Source: Anisus vortex | Lineage: Eukaryota; Mollusca; Gastropoda; Planorbidae | Direction of reading: 5' to 3' | Assembly (NCBI GenBank): GCA_949126835.1 | Contig: OX421501.1 | Location: 1,675,554 to 1,739,553 of the forward strand | DNA length: 64,000 nt | Shown: positions 11,164 to 20,759 of the stretch, piece by piece | How positions within the stretch are numbered: position 1 is the first letter of the stretch | How the letters are laid out: each line of letters begins with the position of its first letter | Position numbers and translations under genes: made by a program | The notes under the pieces: generated by a model | Database searches by the model: none | Told to the model about the DNA's origin: nothing | The model's input: the letters and a program-made list of their open reading frames with translations, nothing else

Positions 11164-14100
11164 ATGGAGGCCACAAATAATCTTACATTGGATCCAGAGA
11201 TATTCGATCTAACCTCAGAACAGCTTAATAAAATGTCAATGATACAATTAAAAGAATTGGCTAAATCATTGGGCATTTCTATCACAGAAACTAGGCCATC
11301 AAAAACTAAATTACTTCAAGAGGTAACTGAGTGTTTAAGAAAACAAGGTACACTAATTATTGAAGAAACTACTGCTAATGATAACATTAATGATGAATCA
11401 GATGATGAATTACCTTTTCCTATAACACAAAGAGTAAAGCATACAACTGGTGACTTAAGTGAAGAATGGAAATTTAAACTTGAGTTAAGAAAGATGGAAT
11501 TAGAGATGGAAAGAGAAATAGCAAGAGAGAAAATAGCAAGCCAGGAAAGAATTGAGATAGCAAGGTCTCGTACGTCAAATCATTCGAATGCAAGCTCTGA
11601 AGCAGATGCAGAACTGTATAAGTTTAAGAAACATATTCCAGTTTTTGAAGATAACTCGGTGGAAGAGTTCTTCATGATTTTCGAGAGAAACGCTAGAGAC
11701 TATCAATTTCCCGAGGGCAAGAAAGCTATACTCCTACGCTCAGCTCTGAACAAAGGAAAGGCACTTGATGTTGTATTAAGTCTTACTGAAGAGGAATTGT
11801 ATGATTATGAACTGATCAAGAATAGAGTACTGCTAAGTTATGCATTAACACCTGAAAAATATAGAAAAGTTTTTCGCGAGTCTAAGAAAGAACAGGAACA
11901 ATCCCATGTTGATTTTCTAAGACAGAAAAAGAAATATTTTGAAAGATGGATTCGATCCAAAGGTGTAAACAAAGACTTTGATAAATTAGCTAATCTTATG
12001 CTAATGGAAGACTTTAACAATAACATCAGAGGTGATGTAAGAATACATTTAGCAGACAAAGGTGTAGAACAAGTAGAAACAGCAGCAGTGATGGCAGACG
12101 AATATGTTATTATCCATTCCAGCAATAAATTTACAACAGTTGATAAATCTAAATTCCAGAATCGAGATATGAAGGTAGAAAAGAAAACCATAAATCCAAA
12201 TGAATCCTATCAATCAAAGAGACATCAGCAGAGCAATGAAGGTCCAACAAATTCCAAGCCAACCTGTAGCCATTGTAAACGAATTGGACATACTAAGGAA
12301 AAGTGCTGGATATTGAATGGGAACCCGAATAAAAAGAATGTTGTCTTATCGTATGTAGCAATGCCAAAACAAAGAACTCATGTAAATGTAAAGAAGGATG
12401 TTAGAACTCAAACAGAGATACCTAGTGCTAATGCAGATAACCTGACAAAACACACGTATCTAGGAAACTTGAAACCAGAAATAGTTCCTGAAATAGAGAC
12501 AATGGTTTTCAATAATTCTAATTCTAATCATAGCTCCAAGGAGTCTATATCAGATAGAACCATCATGAGTACTAAACATACCTCTTACAAAAATAACTTG
12601 GATACAGATCTCATCGATACTGAGATACCAAGCAATTGTTTACCATTCATTGAAGAAGGTACCGTGTCATCCATAATAAATGGTGTCACTAGTGAAAAGA
12701 ACATCAGAATACTCCGTGATACAGGGGCTGAGGTTTCACTACTTTTAGAGAATACTGTTCCTACGTCACAATCGACATATACAGGACAGGATCTCACTAT
12801 TCAAGGTGTATCAAGGAAAAATGTACAAATTCCTTTGCATCAAATACAGCTGAAGAGTGCGTACTTCACTGGAAATGTAGTTGTGGGTGTATACAAATCA
12901 CTTCCGTTTAAAGGTGTTTCTTTAATACTGGGAAATGATATTGCTGGAGATGTGGTGCATTCCATATCCAAGAAAAAACAATGCCTTAATAAAAGTGAGA
13001 GCTTTATCAAACCTATATGCATCGTCACTAGAGGTATGGCCCAACAACAAAAGTCTGTCGAAACCATGTCAAAGTCAAAAATAGAACCAGAAATTGACCT
13101 ACAGGCAACTTTCCTGGCTGACATCTTGAGTGGTCCCTCAGTCAAGACTACTGAAAGTAATTTGTCACCTCGACAATTACTCCTATTAGAACAGAATAGA
13201 GATTCAGGAATTAAACACCTGAAGAAAAAGGTGATAACTGAACAGGAGGCAGAAATTAAAGGAAATGGATTTTTTCTGAAGGAGGGAATATTAATGCAAA
13301 AATGGAGAGATGTGAAATGTGATAATGACAATTGCAGAGAAGGAAGTCAGATTGTGGTACCAGCCATATATCGTAATGACATCTTACACATGGCTCATGA
13401 TACGCCATATGCTGGTCATCTAGGAGTGAACAAGACTTACCGTCGAATTCTTCCGTACTTCTATTGGCCTGGACTACATCGTGACGTCACAAAATACTGC
13501 AAGTCATGCAATACATGCCAGATAGTTGGTAAACCTAACCAGACTATACCGGTAGCACCTCTAAAGCCAATACCTGCCTTTGCAGAACCATTTAGCCACT
13601 TGCTAATAGACTGTGTAGGTCCTTTGCCTAAAACAAAGACAGGACACCAGTACTTATTCACTATAATGTGCACTGCCACGAGATATCCTGAAGCTATTCC
13701 GCTACGCACCATTAACGCAGATAAGATATCTGACGCACTGATTGCATTTTGTTCAAGATACGGTCTTCCAAAGACTATACAGTCAGACCAAGGATCTAAC
13801 TTTACATCAAAGCTGTTTAACCAGGTCTTAAAGAAACTAGGCATCCAACATGCAACTTCAACTGCGTACCATCCGCAAAGCCAAGGTGCCCTAGAAAGAT
13901 ATCATCAGACTCTGAAAACCATGCTCCGCACATACTGTTTTGAGAACACTGAAGACTGGGATCGCGGTATTCCATTCGCTCTTTTCGCGACTAGAGAGAC
14001 TGTGCAGGAATCTCTTGGATTCAGTCCGTTCGAGTTAGTGTTTGGACATTCAGTTCGAGGACCTCTAAAACTGTTGCAGGAAACCTTGTTAAATTCTGAT

Positions 14101-15939
14101 GAAGAGACTGGACTCGTAGCTTATGTGGAACAATTTAGCAACAGAATCTATCATGCTTTTAATCATGTTAAAGATAATCTTTTGCAGGCTCAGAAAAGAA
14201 TGAAAGGGTACTATGATGTCAAGGCCAGATCCCGATGTTTCCATCCTGGTGATAAAGTCCTCATGTTGACCCAATTGTCTGGACAACCCCTGAGTGCAAA
14301 ATATACAGGACCATATCAGGTTTTAGATAAAATCAGTGATGTAACATACATTGTAAAAACCCCTGATAGAAGGAAAACACAGAGACTGTGCCATATAAAC
14401 ATGCTAAAACCTTATGTTGTTAGGGAAGAACAAACTGACATTAGGCCAGTGAGTGCTATCAAAACTGTTGAAACACCCCCGCCTAAATTTAAAAAGACAA
14501 TCATAGAAAGTAAACTTCAGAACACTGAAGCCCTTAAAAACCTCAATGATAAACTGGCACATCTAGACTCAGGTGAACAGACTTCTATCAAGGGTTTAAT
14601 CTATGATCATGTAAATTTGTTTAGTGATGTTCCTAACAAAACAACTTTGGTTACCCATGATGTAGTTTTAAAAGATGATAATGTTAAACCTGTCAAACAA
14701 CATCCGTATAGGGTTAATCCCATACAACTTGAACACATCCGTAAAGAAATTGATTATATGCTGAGCAATGATATAATTACTCACAGTAACAGTGATTGGT
14801 CATCCCCATGTGTGTTGGTTCCCAAATCTGATGGTTCACTACGCTTTTGTGTAGACTATAGGAAATTAAACCAAGTGACAAAAACAGATTCGTATCCCAT
14901 ACCACGGATAGATGATTTAATCGATAGAGTAAGCACTGCAAACTATGTAATTAAGATTGACTTACTAACAGCTTATTTCCAAATCCCATTAACAGATAGG
15001 GCTCAGGAGGTATCAACTTTTGTTACTCCTGATGGATTATATAAGTTTAAAGTAATGCCATTCGGAATGGTCAATGCTCCAGCTAGTTTTCAAAGACTAA
15101 TAAACACTATTATCCATGATATCCCACAATGCCATGCATATCTGGACGATATCGTAGTGTTCAGTAATAACTTTAATGATCATCTACATCAGTTAAAACT
15201 ATTATTCCAAAAACTAAAACAGGCTAATCTTACTATAAACCTAGTTAAAAGTCAATTTTGCCATGCAGAAATTGAATATTTAGGTCATGTAGTGGGTAAT
15301 GGCAAAGTAAAACCAGTGAATGCCAAAGTCAAAGCTATACAGGAATTCCCTGTCCCTAAAACGCAGAAACAACTTCGAGGATTTCTGGGTATGGCCGGGT
15401 ACTACAGGAAGTTTTGTAAAAACTTTTCTATTATCACTTGCCCTTTGACAAATCTCTTGAGAAAGAAAAATCAATTTAAGTGGACTCAGGAATGTGACCA
15501 AGCCTTTAATGATATAAAAGACATACTGACCAAGGCACCAGTATTAGTCTCACCTGATTATACTAAACCCTTCAGAATAACGGTAGACTCGTGTAATACA
15601 GGAATGGGCGCGGTAATCTCACAAATAGGAGATGATTCTCTTGAACATCCCATTAGCTTTTGTTCAAAAAAATTTAACCCACATGAGGTAAATTATAGCA
15701 CAATAGAGCAGGAATTACTAGGACTTATCCAAGCATTGAAACATTTCAATTACTATGTAAATGGTTCTCAGTTCCCAATCGAGATATTCACTGATCACAA
15801 TCCACTAGTATTTCTTTCCCGCATCAAACAAAATCAGCGCATTCTAAGATGGAGTTTGTTTATTCAAGCTTACAACTTAAAAATAACTCACTTATCTGGA
15901 AAAGATAACATCGTCGCGGACACCCTATCGCGCATGTAA
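11164..15939 (+). CDS. gag-pol: Gag-Pol polyprotein (PR-INT-RT-RNaseH order)
   Basis: A 1591-residue frame without frameshift or stop. Residues about 150-340 resemble a retrotransposon Gag capsid region. A CCHC zinc knuckle, CSHCKRIGHTKEKC, spans 368-381. Aspartic protease has D519-T-G-A. The integrase zinc-binding segment has GHLGVNKTYRR with histidines 745 and 752 and C782/C785. The DDE core has D816, D875 and E911, with exactly 35 residues between the last two, then a KYTGPYQV stretch like the GPY/F module. Reverse transcriptase follows (FCVDYRKLN, VIKIDLLTAYFQIPL, MPFGMVNAPASFQR, YLDD at 1326-1329). RNase H has D1475 in TVDSCNTGMGAV, STIEQELLGLI and IFTDHNPLVF, ending VADTLSRM. The start ATG is the first in the frame after the leader. 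Gag and Pol are in one frame, so they would be made as a single polyprotein. No envelope or chromodomain is seen. All catalytic residues appear present, so the element may be autonomous. Confidence 0.95.
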   Translation: MEATNNLTLDPEIFDLTSEQLNKMSMIQLKELAKSLGISITETRPSKTKLLQEVTECLRKQGTLIIEETTANDNINDESDDELPFPITQRVKHTTGDLSEEWKFKLELRKMELEMEREIAREKIASQERIEIARSRTSNHSNASSEADAELYKFKKHIPVFEDNSVEEFFMIFERNARDYQFPEGKKAILLRSALNKGKALDVVLSLTEEELYDYELIKNRVLLSYALTPEKYRKVFRESKKEQEQSHVDFLRQKKKYFERWIRSKGVNKDFDKLANLMLMEDFNNNIRGDVRIHLADKGVEQVETAAVMADEYVIIHSSNKFTTVDKSKFQNRDMKVEKKTINPNESYQSKRHQQSNEGPTNSKPTCSHCKRIGHTKEKCWILNGNPNKKNVVLSYVAMPKQRTHVNVKKDVRTQTEIPSANADNLTKHTYLGNLKPEIVPEIETMVFNNSNSNHSSKESISDRTIMSTKHTSYKNNLDTDLIDTEIPSNCLPFIEEGTVSSIINGVTSEKNIRILRDTGAEVSLLLENTVPTSQSTYTGQDLTIQGVSRKNVQIPLHQIQLKSAYFTGNVVVGVYKSLPFKGVSLILGNDIAGDVVHSISKKKQCLNKSESFIKPICIVTRGMAQQQKSVETMSKSKIEPEIDLQATFLADILSGPSVKTTESNLSPRQLLLLEQNRDSGIKHLKKKVITEQEAEIKGNGFFLKEGILMQKWRDVKCDNDNCREGSQIVVPAIYRNDILHMAHDTPYAGHLGVNKTYRRILPYFYWPGLHRDVTKYCKSCNTCQIVGKPNQTIPVAPLKPIPAFAEPFSHLLIDCVGPLPKTKTGHQYLFTIMCTATRYPEAIPLRTINADKISDALIAFCSRYGLPKTIQSDQGSNFTSKLFNQVLKKLGIQHATSTAYHPQSQGALERYHQTLKTMLRTYCFENTEDWDRGIPFALFATRETVQESLGFSPFELVFGHSVRGPLKLLQETLLNSDEETGLVAYVEQFSNRIYHAFNHVKDNLLQAQKRMKGYYDVKARSRCFHPGDKVLMLTQLSGQPLSAKYTGPYQVLDKISDVTYIVKTPDRRKTQRLCHINMLKPYVVREEQTDIRPVSAIKTVETPPPKFKKTIIESKLQNTEALKNLNDKLAHLDSGEQTSIKGLIYDHVNLFSDVPNKTTLVTHDVVLKDDNVKPVKQHPYRVNPIQLEHIRKEIDYMLSNDIITHSNSDWSSPCVLVPKSDGSLRFCVDYRKLNQVTKTDSYPIPRIDDLIDRVSTANYVIKIDLLTAYFQIPLTDRAQEVSTFVTPDGLYKFKVMPFGMVNAPASFQRLINTIIHDIPQCHAYLDDIVVFSNNFNDHLHQLKLLFQKLKQANLTINLVKSQFCHAEIEYLGHVVGNGKVKPVNAKVKAIQEFPVPKTQKQLRGFLGMAGYYRKFCKNFSIITCPLTNLLRKKNQFKWTQECDQAFNDIKDILTKAPVLVSPDYTKPFRITVDSCNTGMGAVISQIGDDSLEHPISFCSKKFNPHEVNYSTIEQELLGLIQALKHFNYYVNGSQFPIEIFTDHNPLVFLSRIKQNQRILRWSLFIQAYNLKITHLSGKDNIVADTLSRM

Positions 15940-16719
15940 CAAATGTATAAGGAAATAGATAACTTCATGTATATATTCTGATAATCCTAACTAAGAGAAT
16001 TGGATCATTTAAAATATAAATGCATGAATACATGAATATGTTGTGATTATTTTATGCAATATCTTATGCCTTATTTTATGCCATGAATATTTCCATTTGC
16101 TAAAACAAATATTATTATTGTTGTAGATAAAAAAAAAAAAAAGAACCTAATAAGTTACTTATAAATATTATGGATTTATGAACATAAATTTTCTTTATTA
16201 GTAAGATAATGAATGAACAGAAATGTACATCCTTATTTTGAAACAATCAAACTATAGTTGTGATTATGTAAAAACCAAAATAGAGTAATGTGCATACACT
16301 TCACATGCTTACACACTTAAGATTAAATTCTTACTCTTAAGTTTATTTAAATATTAATTTCATTTACGATGAATTAATTAATGATTGAATTGTTTAATAT
16401 GATAACATTAGTTATGTTGATTTTTACCTTATAAATAAGATGATGATGTCTATAAGTAATGATATCTCAGAGAGTATAATTTTTTTTAATAACGCGAACA
16501 TGTGTTATGGTCTAAGGATAACTTGAGATCCTATATGATGAGGGTTTAATAGAATAAATTATTTCCCTTACTTGTCTTATTTAACGGACTACCCAGGTGG
16601 AGTCAGTTTTTTTTTTTTTATATTGTTTAGAACTAAAGTTAAGTGCAGGCGGTTCTAAAAGAAATTGCACACTTCTATTGTTTAGTATGCAATGTTCTTT
16701 TCCTTTTGGTATGGGCGAC
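15940..16719 (+). other. 3' untranslated part of the Gmr1-like element
   Basis: About 780 bp of AT-rich sequence between the Pol stop and the 3' LTR. No env-like frame is present. The bases before the LTR (TTTTGGTATGGGCGAC) do not make a convincing purine tract for plus-strand priming. Confidence 0.6.
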
Positions 16720-17755
16720 TGTTACGAAACGTAAATTCCCTACATTGTAATGTTAATAAACCAACTAAATCATTTAAGCGAATTGCGTTTAAACGATATA
16801 AATATTTCTCAGCTCAAAGTTTCCCCCGGGTTTTTCCTAACCTAATTTGAGCATTATTGTTTTTTATTAACCTCGATAAAAACATGAACTGTTCACGCGA
16901 GTACAGCATGTCAAGGTCGATCGGTCTCTCCTTATTTTGTTAGAGCATTATTGCTTGTTCTTAATAAAAAAAGTATCTGATCACGCAGTCAACATGCAGG
17001 CTTGATTAAAATATTCGTGTCACTAAACTGTCTGGTTTTTCCAACGATTGACCCGTAATATATTTCTACGCGATTCGACACTTTTAGTCAGTTCTTGGCT
17101 TGCATTCGATCTAGTAACATCAAATATTCTCCGCTCTGAGTCTTATTTCTATTTGATTTGTATTATGGAAAATTTATTATTCTACTATTAACTACAATGC
17201 TATATGTTCATTGAGGATATTCATTACTAATTGGAATATGTGTATTTCTTGATTGTGTATATAATATTATTTGGATTCCTACTGGATTGATGTTGTAAAT
17301 TAAACCAAATTTATCGTTGCTTTCTACACAACTTGGTTAACGTCAATATTTCAACGTTATATACATGTGTGTATGTGTAATATTTATACAACTATTTTAA
17401 TAATCTACACTACCACTCAACATCGAGGTTCTTGCTGTATAATATGAGCCACACAAATAATTATACATGAAGTAAATCAACTGAAAACTCTAAAATTACG
17501 CTATGTGAATTGCCAGGGGATACTAAGAACCACGGAATACTCTAGACAACTACAAATAAACTTCAGAATGATATAATAAGATCTTCACTAATACAAGGAT
17601 ACTCACACTAATAAGAACAATACTATAACTATTATTTTCATAAATTGAATGGGGGCTCTAGCCGTAATAACATTATAAATCATAATTATACTTGTGTGAT
17701 ATAAATAGAAGGTCTCATCCATAATTTATTATGGTGAATAAATTGCCTTGTAATA
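16720..17755 (+). repeat. 3' LTR of the Gmr1-like element
   Basis: Same length as the 5' LTR and no mismatch found by eye. It is followed by the AGGT target duplication. Confidence 0.92.
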
Positions 17756-17850
17756 AGGTACAGACATCCAGGCAACGGGTGGTTCTGAGACGGGATTGCA
17801 GCGTCCATTGCTTCCTCCCCACCGAAATCTCGTGGCCTCTCACAGTGCAA

Positions 17851-18068
17851 TGGCCGTTGAAGAAGCGTTCACGTTTCTGTGACCACGGCATACTAGGTGA
17901 TTGTATGGCCAGCACTTTACTTTACCCCAACAATGGTCAGGTACTTATCAGACTTGGGTAGACTCAGGGACACCCCACAGACCCGGGAAAAAATCCTAGC
18001 CTGCACCAGGATTGGAACCCAGGTACCTTAGTACGCCACCTGAACGCGCTGTCGCTCGGTCCCGTGCC
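17851..18068 (-). mobile_element. tRNA-headed SINE
   Basis: On the + strand it reads from the SINE 3' part (GAAGCG-type, TTTCTGTGACCACGGCATAC) through CAGACTTGGGTAGACTCAGG and ACCAGGATTGGAACCC (B box on the minus strand) to GCGCTGTCGCTCGGTCCCGTGC (A box side, quoted in part). It lies directly upstream of the copy B promoter region. Confidence 0.75.
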
Positions 18069-18089
18069 CCCCACCCCAAAGAGGGGAAT

Positions 18090-18421
18090 GAGGGGGGGGT
18101 AATTCACAAAAACAAAGGTCCATAAGCCTAAACGAAACAAAAGTTAGTTGCATAGAAATGACGTTGAAAAAAGGTCGAGACTGTATTATTATTTCTTTTA
18201 TCTTAGCTAGCTCGAGCATTGTTTACTTAAGAAAAGATAAATCCAAGCTATTGATACACGTTGTATTTCTAATCGATCTGTTCTACCTTTACCACGTGTC
18301 GTGGTATCATTGGACCACTGTTCCACTGTGAGGTCTATAAAATATGACGAAATAATCAGACGGACATTCATTCGCCCTGACTGTCTTCAATTACTTCAGT
18401 TGTAAAAGTTGTCCAAAAAAC
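18090..18421 (+). promoter_or_regulatory. Copy B promoter and 5' UTR
   Basis: This stretch aligns with 42915-43245 upstream of copy D. Shared elements include GTCCATAAGCCTAA, GTTGCATAGAAAT, CGATCTGTTCTACCTTTA, CATTGGACC and CTGTTCCACTGT. A TATA box, TCTATAAAATAT, lies at 18334-18345. GACGGACATTCATTCGCC about 25-30 nt downstream is the likely transcription start region. The ATG is at 18422. Confidence 0.65.
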
Positions 18422-18663
18422 ATGCATACCCTGATAGTTGTTTCTTGTGTTGCACTCTTCGTACTATGTGGTAAGTTTTTGTTCTGTTCAACACTTAGTA
18501 CTTTTTGTAAATTGACTTTATTGCATGAATATTTTAGCAATAGACAAATTAAATAACACACCATATTTATAAATTATATAACATTTAGCTTACACTAAAA
18601 TAAATTGTACATTTAGAAAATAAAAAATAATATACAAATATTTCTATTATTGTAGTATTACTA

Positions 18664-18870
18664 AAAGGGTACGGTGGTTCGAATCCTGGTGAAGGCTATA
18701 ATTTGTCATCGGGTCTGGCATGTGTCTCAGAGTTTTTCCAGCTGATGGGTACCTGACTTTAGTTGGGGCAAAGTAAAGGCTGCTGGGCATTGTGCGACCA
18801 CACAATCTCTTAGTATGTCGTGGCCGCAGAAACTGGATCAATATAAGTCCGACGGAGATACTTTATTAGC
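18664..18870 (+). mobile_element. SINE in intron 1 of copy B, shared with copy D
   Basis: It contains a perfect B box, GGTTCGAATCC (18676-18686), then the SINE body (GATGGGTACCTGACTTTAG, GCAAAGTAAAGGCTGCTGGG) and 3' end (GTCCGACGGAGATACTTTAT). The A-box head is lost. The same SINE sits at the same place in intron 1 of copy D (43515-43935) with the same flanks, so it inserted before the B/D duplication. Confidence 0.75.
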
Positions 18871-19213
18871 AATACTAAGAATGCAATATTAGTTGTATTA
18901 CTCATTAACCTGCAAAATGCAATATTCGCATCAAATATTAGCACTGACAAACTTGCACAGCCAGTAGGGAGCCCTTTGAGCTTCAATGTGGTTAGGCTTA
19001 GATAGGTTTACTTAGGTAACACTATTAGCCTTAGATAAGCTTTATGATAAACTGGAACTAAATACACTTCTGTCAAGTGAATGAGCGCCAAGATTATTTT
19101 CCTGATATCACGAACAATAAATAATAACACTTACACATAATATACAGCTTACTTACTTCAACAATTGACACCAACAGTTCCATCCTATCTCCTTTTCTAC
19201 ATGTTCGAGAACA

Positions 19214-19430
19214 TTAAAGTTTTCTTAGGTTCGTTGGGGGGGGGGGGCAAATCAACACCTCAACAGTCAACTTTCTCCACTTTTTCCTATTTTGAGTGGC
19301 TGATAATAGTTGAGTCATTTGCTGCTTTGTCAAATCGTTTATATTGTGGAGCGAGCATTTACGCTGACGACCTTTCAGACGTCCACCTTCTACAGTGCCA
19401 TGGAGTATGGATTCCGATATTTTATTATTG
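19214..19430 (-). mobile_element. LINE 3'-end fragment
   Basis: Minus-strand frame with SILHGTVEGGRLKGRQRKC and WRKLTVEV, the typical C-terminal end of a LINE reverse transcriptase ORF. A G-run in the + strand (about 19236) follows. It belongs to a different family from the neighbour at 19441-20278. Confidence 0.65.
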
Positions 19431-19440
19431 CTTACTTGCT

Positions 19441-20278
19441 TAATTCTTTTGGTTCCTTGTGGAACATAGGGCCTCCGCAACAGCTCTCCAGCGCACTCGA
19501 TTCTGGGCAGCGTTTTTTAGTTCACCCCATGACAGGTTGCAGCTTGCCATTTCCTCCTCACAGGAGCGTCTCCAGGTGGTCTTCGGGCGACCAACCCGTC
19601 TTTTTCCCTGGGGGTTCCACTGCAGAGCCTGTCTCGTGATGTCCTGTGGGGGGTTCCGTAAGGTGTGCCCAATCCACCGTCACTTTCTCCTGGCGATCTG
19701 CTGTTCGAGGGGATCCTGATTTGTTCGTCGCCACAAGTCGGTGTTCTTTACTTTTTCTGTCCACCGAATCTTTAATATGTTGCGGAGGCAGCCATTAACA
19801 AAGGTTTGAAGCTTATTGCTCAGAGTGTTGGTGACTCTCCAGGTCTCTGATCCGTAGAGAAGCACTGCCTTTACATTGGTGTTGAAAATTCGCAGTTTGT
19901 TTCGGATAGAAAAGGGCTGTTGACCTCCAGACTGGTCTCAGGGTGATAAAGACATGTCTCGCTTTCCCTATTCTGGCTTTGATGTCTTCGTCCGAGCCAC
20001 CTGTTGCTGAGACTATACTGCCCAGGTATGTAACTTCTTTCAACTCAGTGTCTCCAACCTTAATTGGTTTCTCTTGTTTCTTAAAGAGGGTAATCGTTTC
20101 TGTCTTCTCCAAGTTGATCTGCAGTCCGGTCTTGGATGCTTCTTGGGCCAGGTAGTTTATTATACCGCAACACATTCCCGAACGATGTCAGTTTGCGGTG
20201 CTTGATTGTTGCCATAATGGTTTCTTGAGGGCCCACAGTTGAGGATTTTCTGTCCCTATCATACTCATTAGACATTTG
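19441..20278 (-). mobile_element. LINE RT C-terminal fragment, frameshifted
   Basis: The minus strand encodes TGLQINLEKTETITLFKKQ and VTYLGSIVSATGGSDEDI, then shifts frame near 19.9 kb to LLYGSETWRVTN and CLRNILKIRWTEKVKNT, and shifts again to a GRPKTTWRRSCEEEM-type end with a stop near 19441. At least two frameshifts make it dead. The 40.2-kb fragment is the same family. Confidence 0.8.
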
Positions 20279-20339
20279 GTCTTGGTAGGAGTTTCAAAAG
20301 ATTTTCCTGATGCATTTATTTTCGAATGACTGCAAGTTG

Positions 20340-20662
20340 TTTAGGGTAAAGTAAAGGCGGCTGGGTATTGTGCCTTGTATGCCGAGGCCACAGAAATTGT
20401 AAATGTTGCCTCACCGACCCTATGTTGCCTCACCAACCCTATGTTGCCTCACCAACCCTATGTTGCCTCACCAACCCTATGTTGCCTCACCAACCCTATG
20501 TTGCCTCACCAACCCTATGTTGCCTCACCAACCCTATGTTGCCTCACCAACCCTATGTTGCCTCACCAACCCTATGTTGCCTCACCAACCCTATGTTGCC
20601 TCACCAACCCTATGTTGCCTCACCAACCCTATGGATCTATTATGTCCGAAGGGATACTTTAC
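20340..20662 (+). mobile_element. SINE 3' portion expanded by an internal minisatellite
   Basis: The left part (GGGTAAAGTAAAGGCGGCTG, GCCACAGAAATTG) and right part (TCTATTATGTCCGAAGGG, ATACTTTAC) are the two sides of the SINE 3' region. Between them the SINE's own CTTCACCGGCCCTATG-like segment has become an array of 20-bp units. Confidence 0.75.
20403..20634. repeat. 20-bp minisatellite inside a SINE
   Basis: Unit TGTTGCCTCACCAACCCTAT, about 11-12 copies. The first differs by ACCGACC and the rest are nearly identical. It resembles the intact SINE segment CTTCACCGGCCCTATG seen at 62.1 kb. Confidence 0.92.
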
Positions 20663-20759
20663 ACAACAAGAGTTTGAAAAAAAACAACCTTTAAAAAACA
20701 TTTGTAAGATTCGGAGCCTTTATATTATTTCGGCTCTACTGGGAATTGGCTCTTACTGC

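Larger units (their letters stand above)
9724..17755 (+). mobile_element. Complete Ty3/Gypsy-type LTR retrotransposon with integrase before RT (Gmr1-like order)
   Basis: Total 8032 bp. Two LTRs of 1036 bp each bracket a 5.96-kb interior holding one long Gag-Pol frame. AGGT at 9720-9723 and AGGT at 17756-17759 form a 4-bp target-site duplication, as expected for this superfamily. LTR termini are TGTTAC...GTAATA, an imperfect inverted pair that ends TG...TA rather than TG...CA. Reading both LTRs side by side I found no difference, which with the intact reading frame points to a very recent insertion. Domain order is Gag, zinc knuckle, protease, integrase, reverse transcriptase, RNase H. Ordinary Ty3/Gypsy elements have integrase last; integrase-first order is the defining trait of the Gmr1 group. 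Confidence 0.95.
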
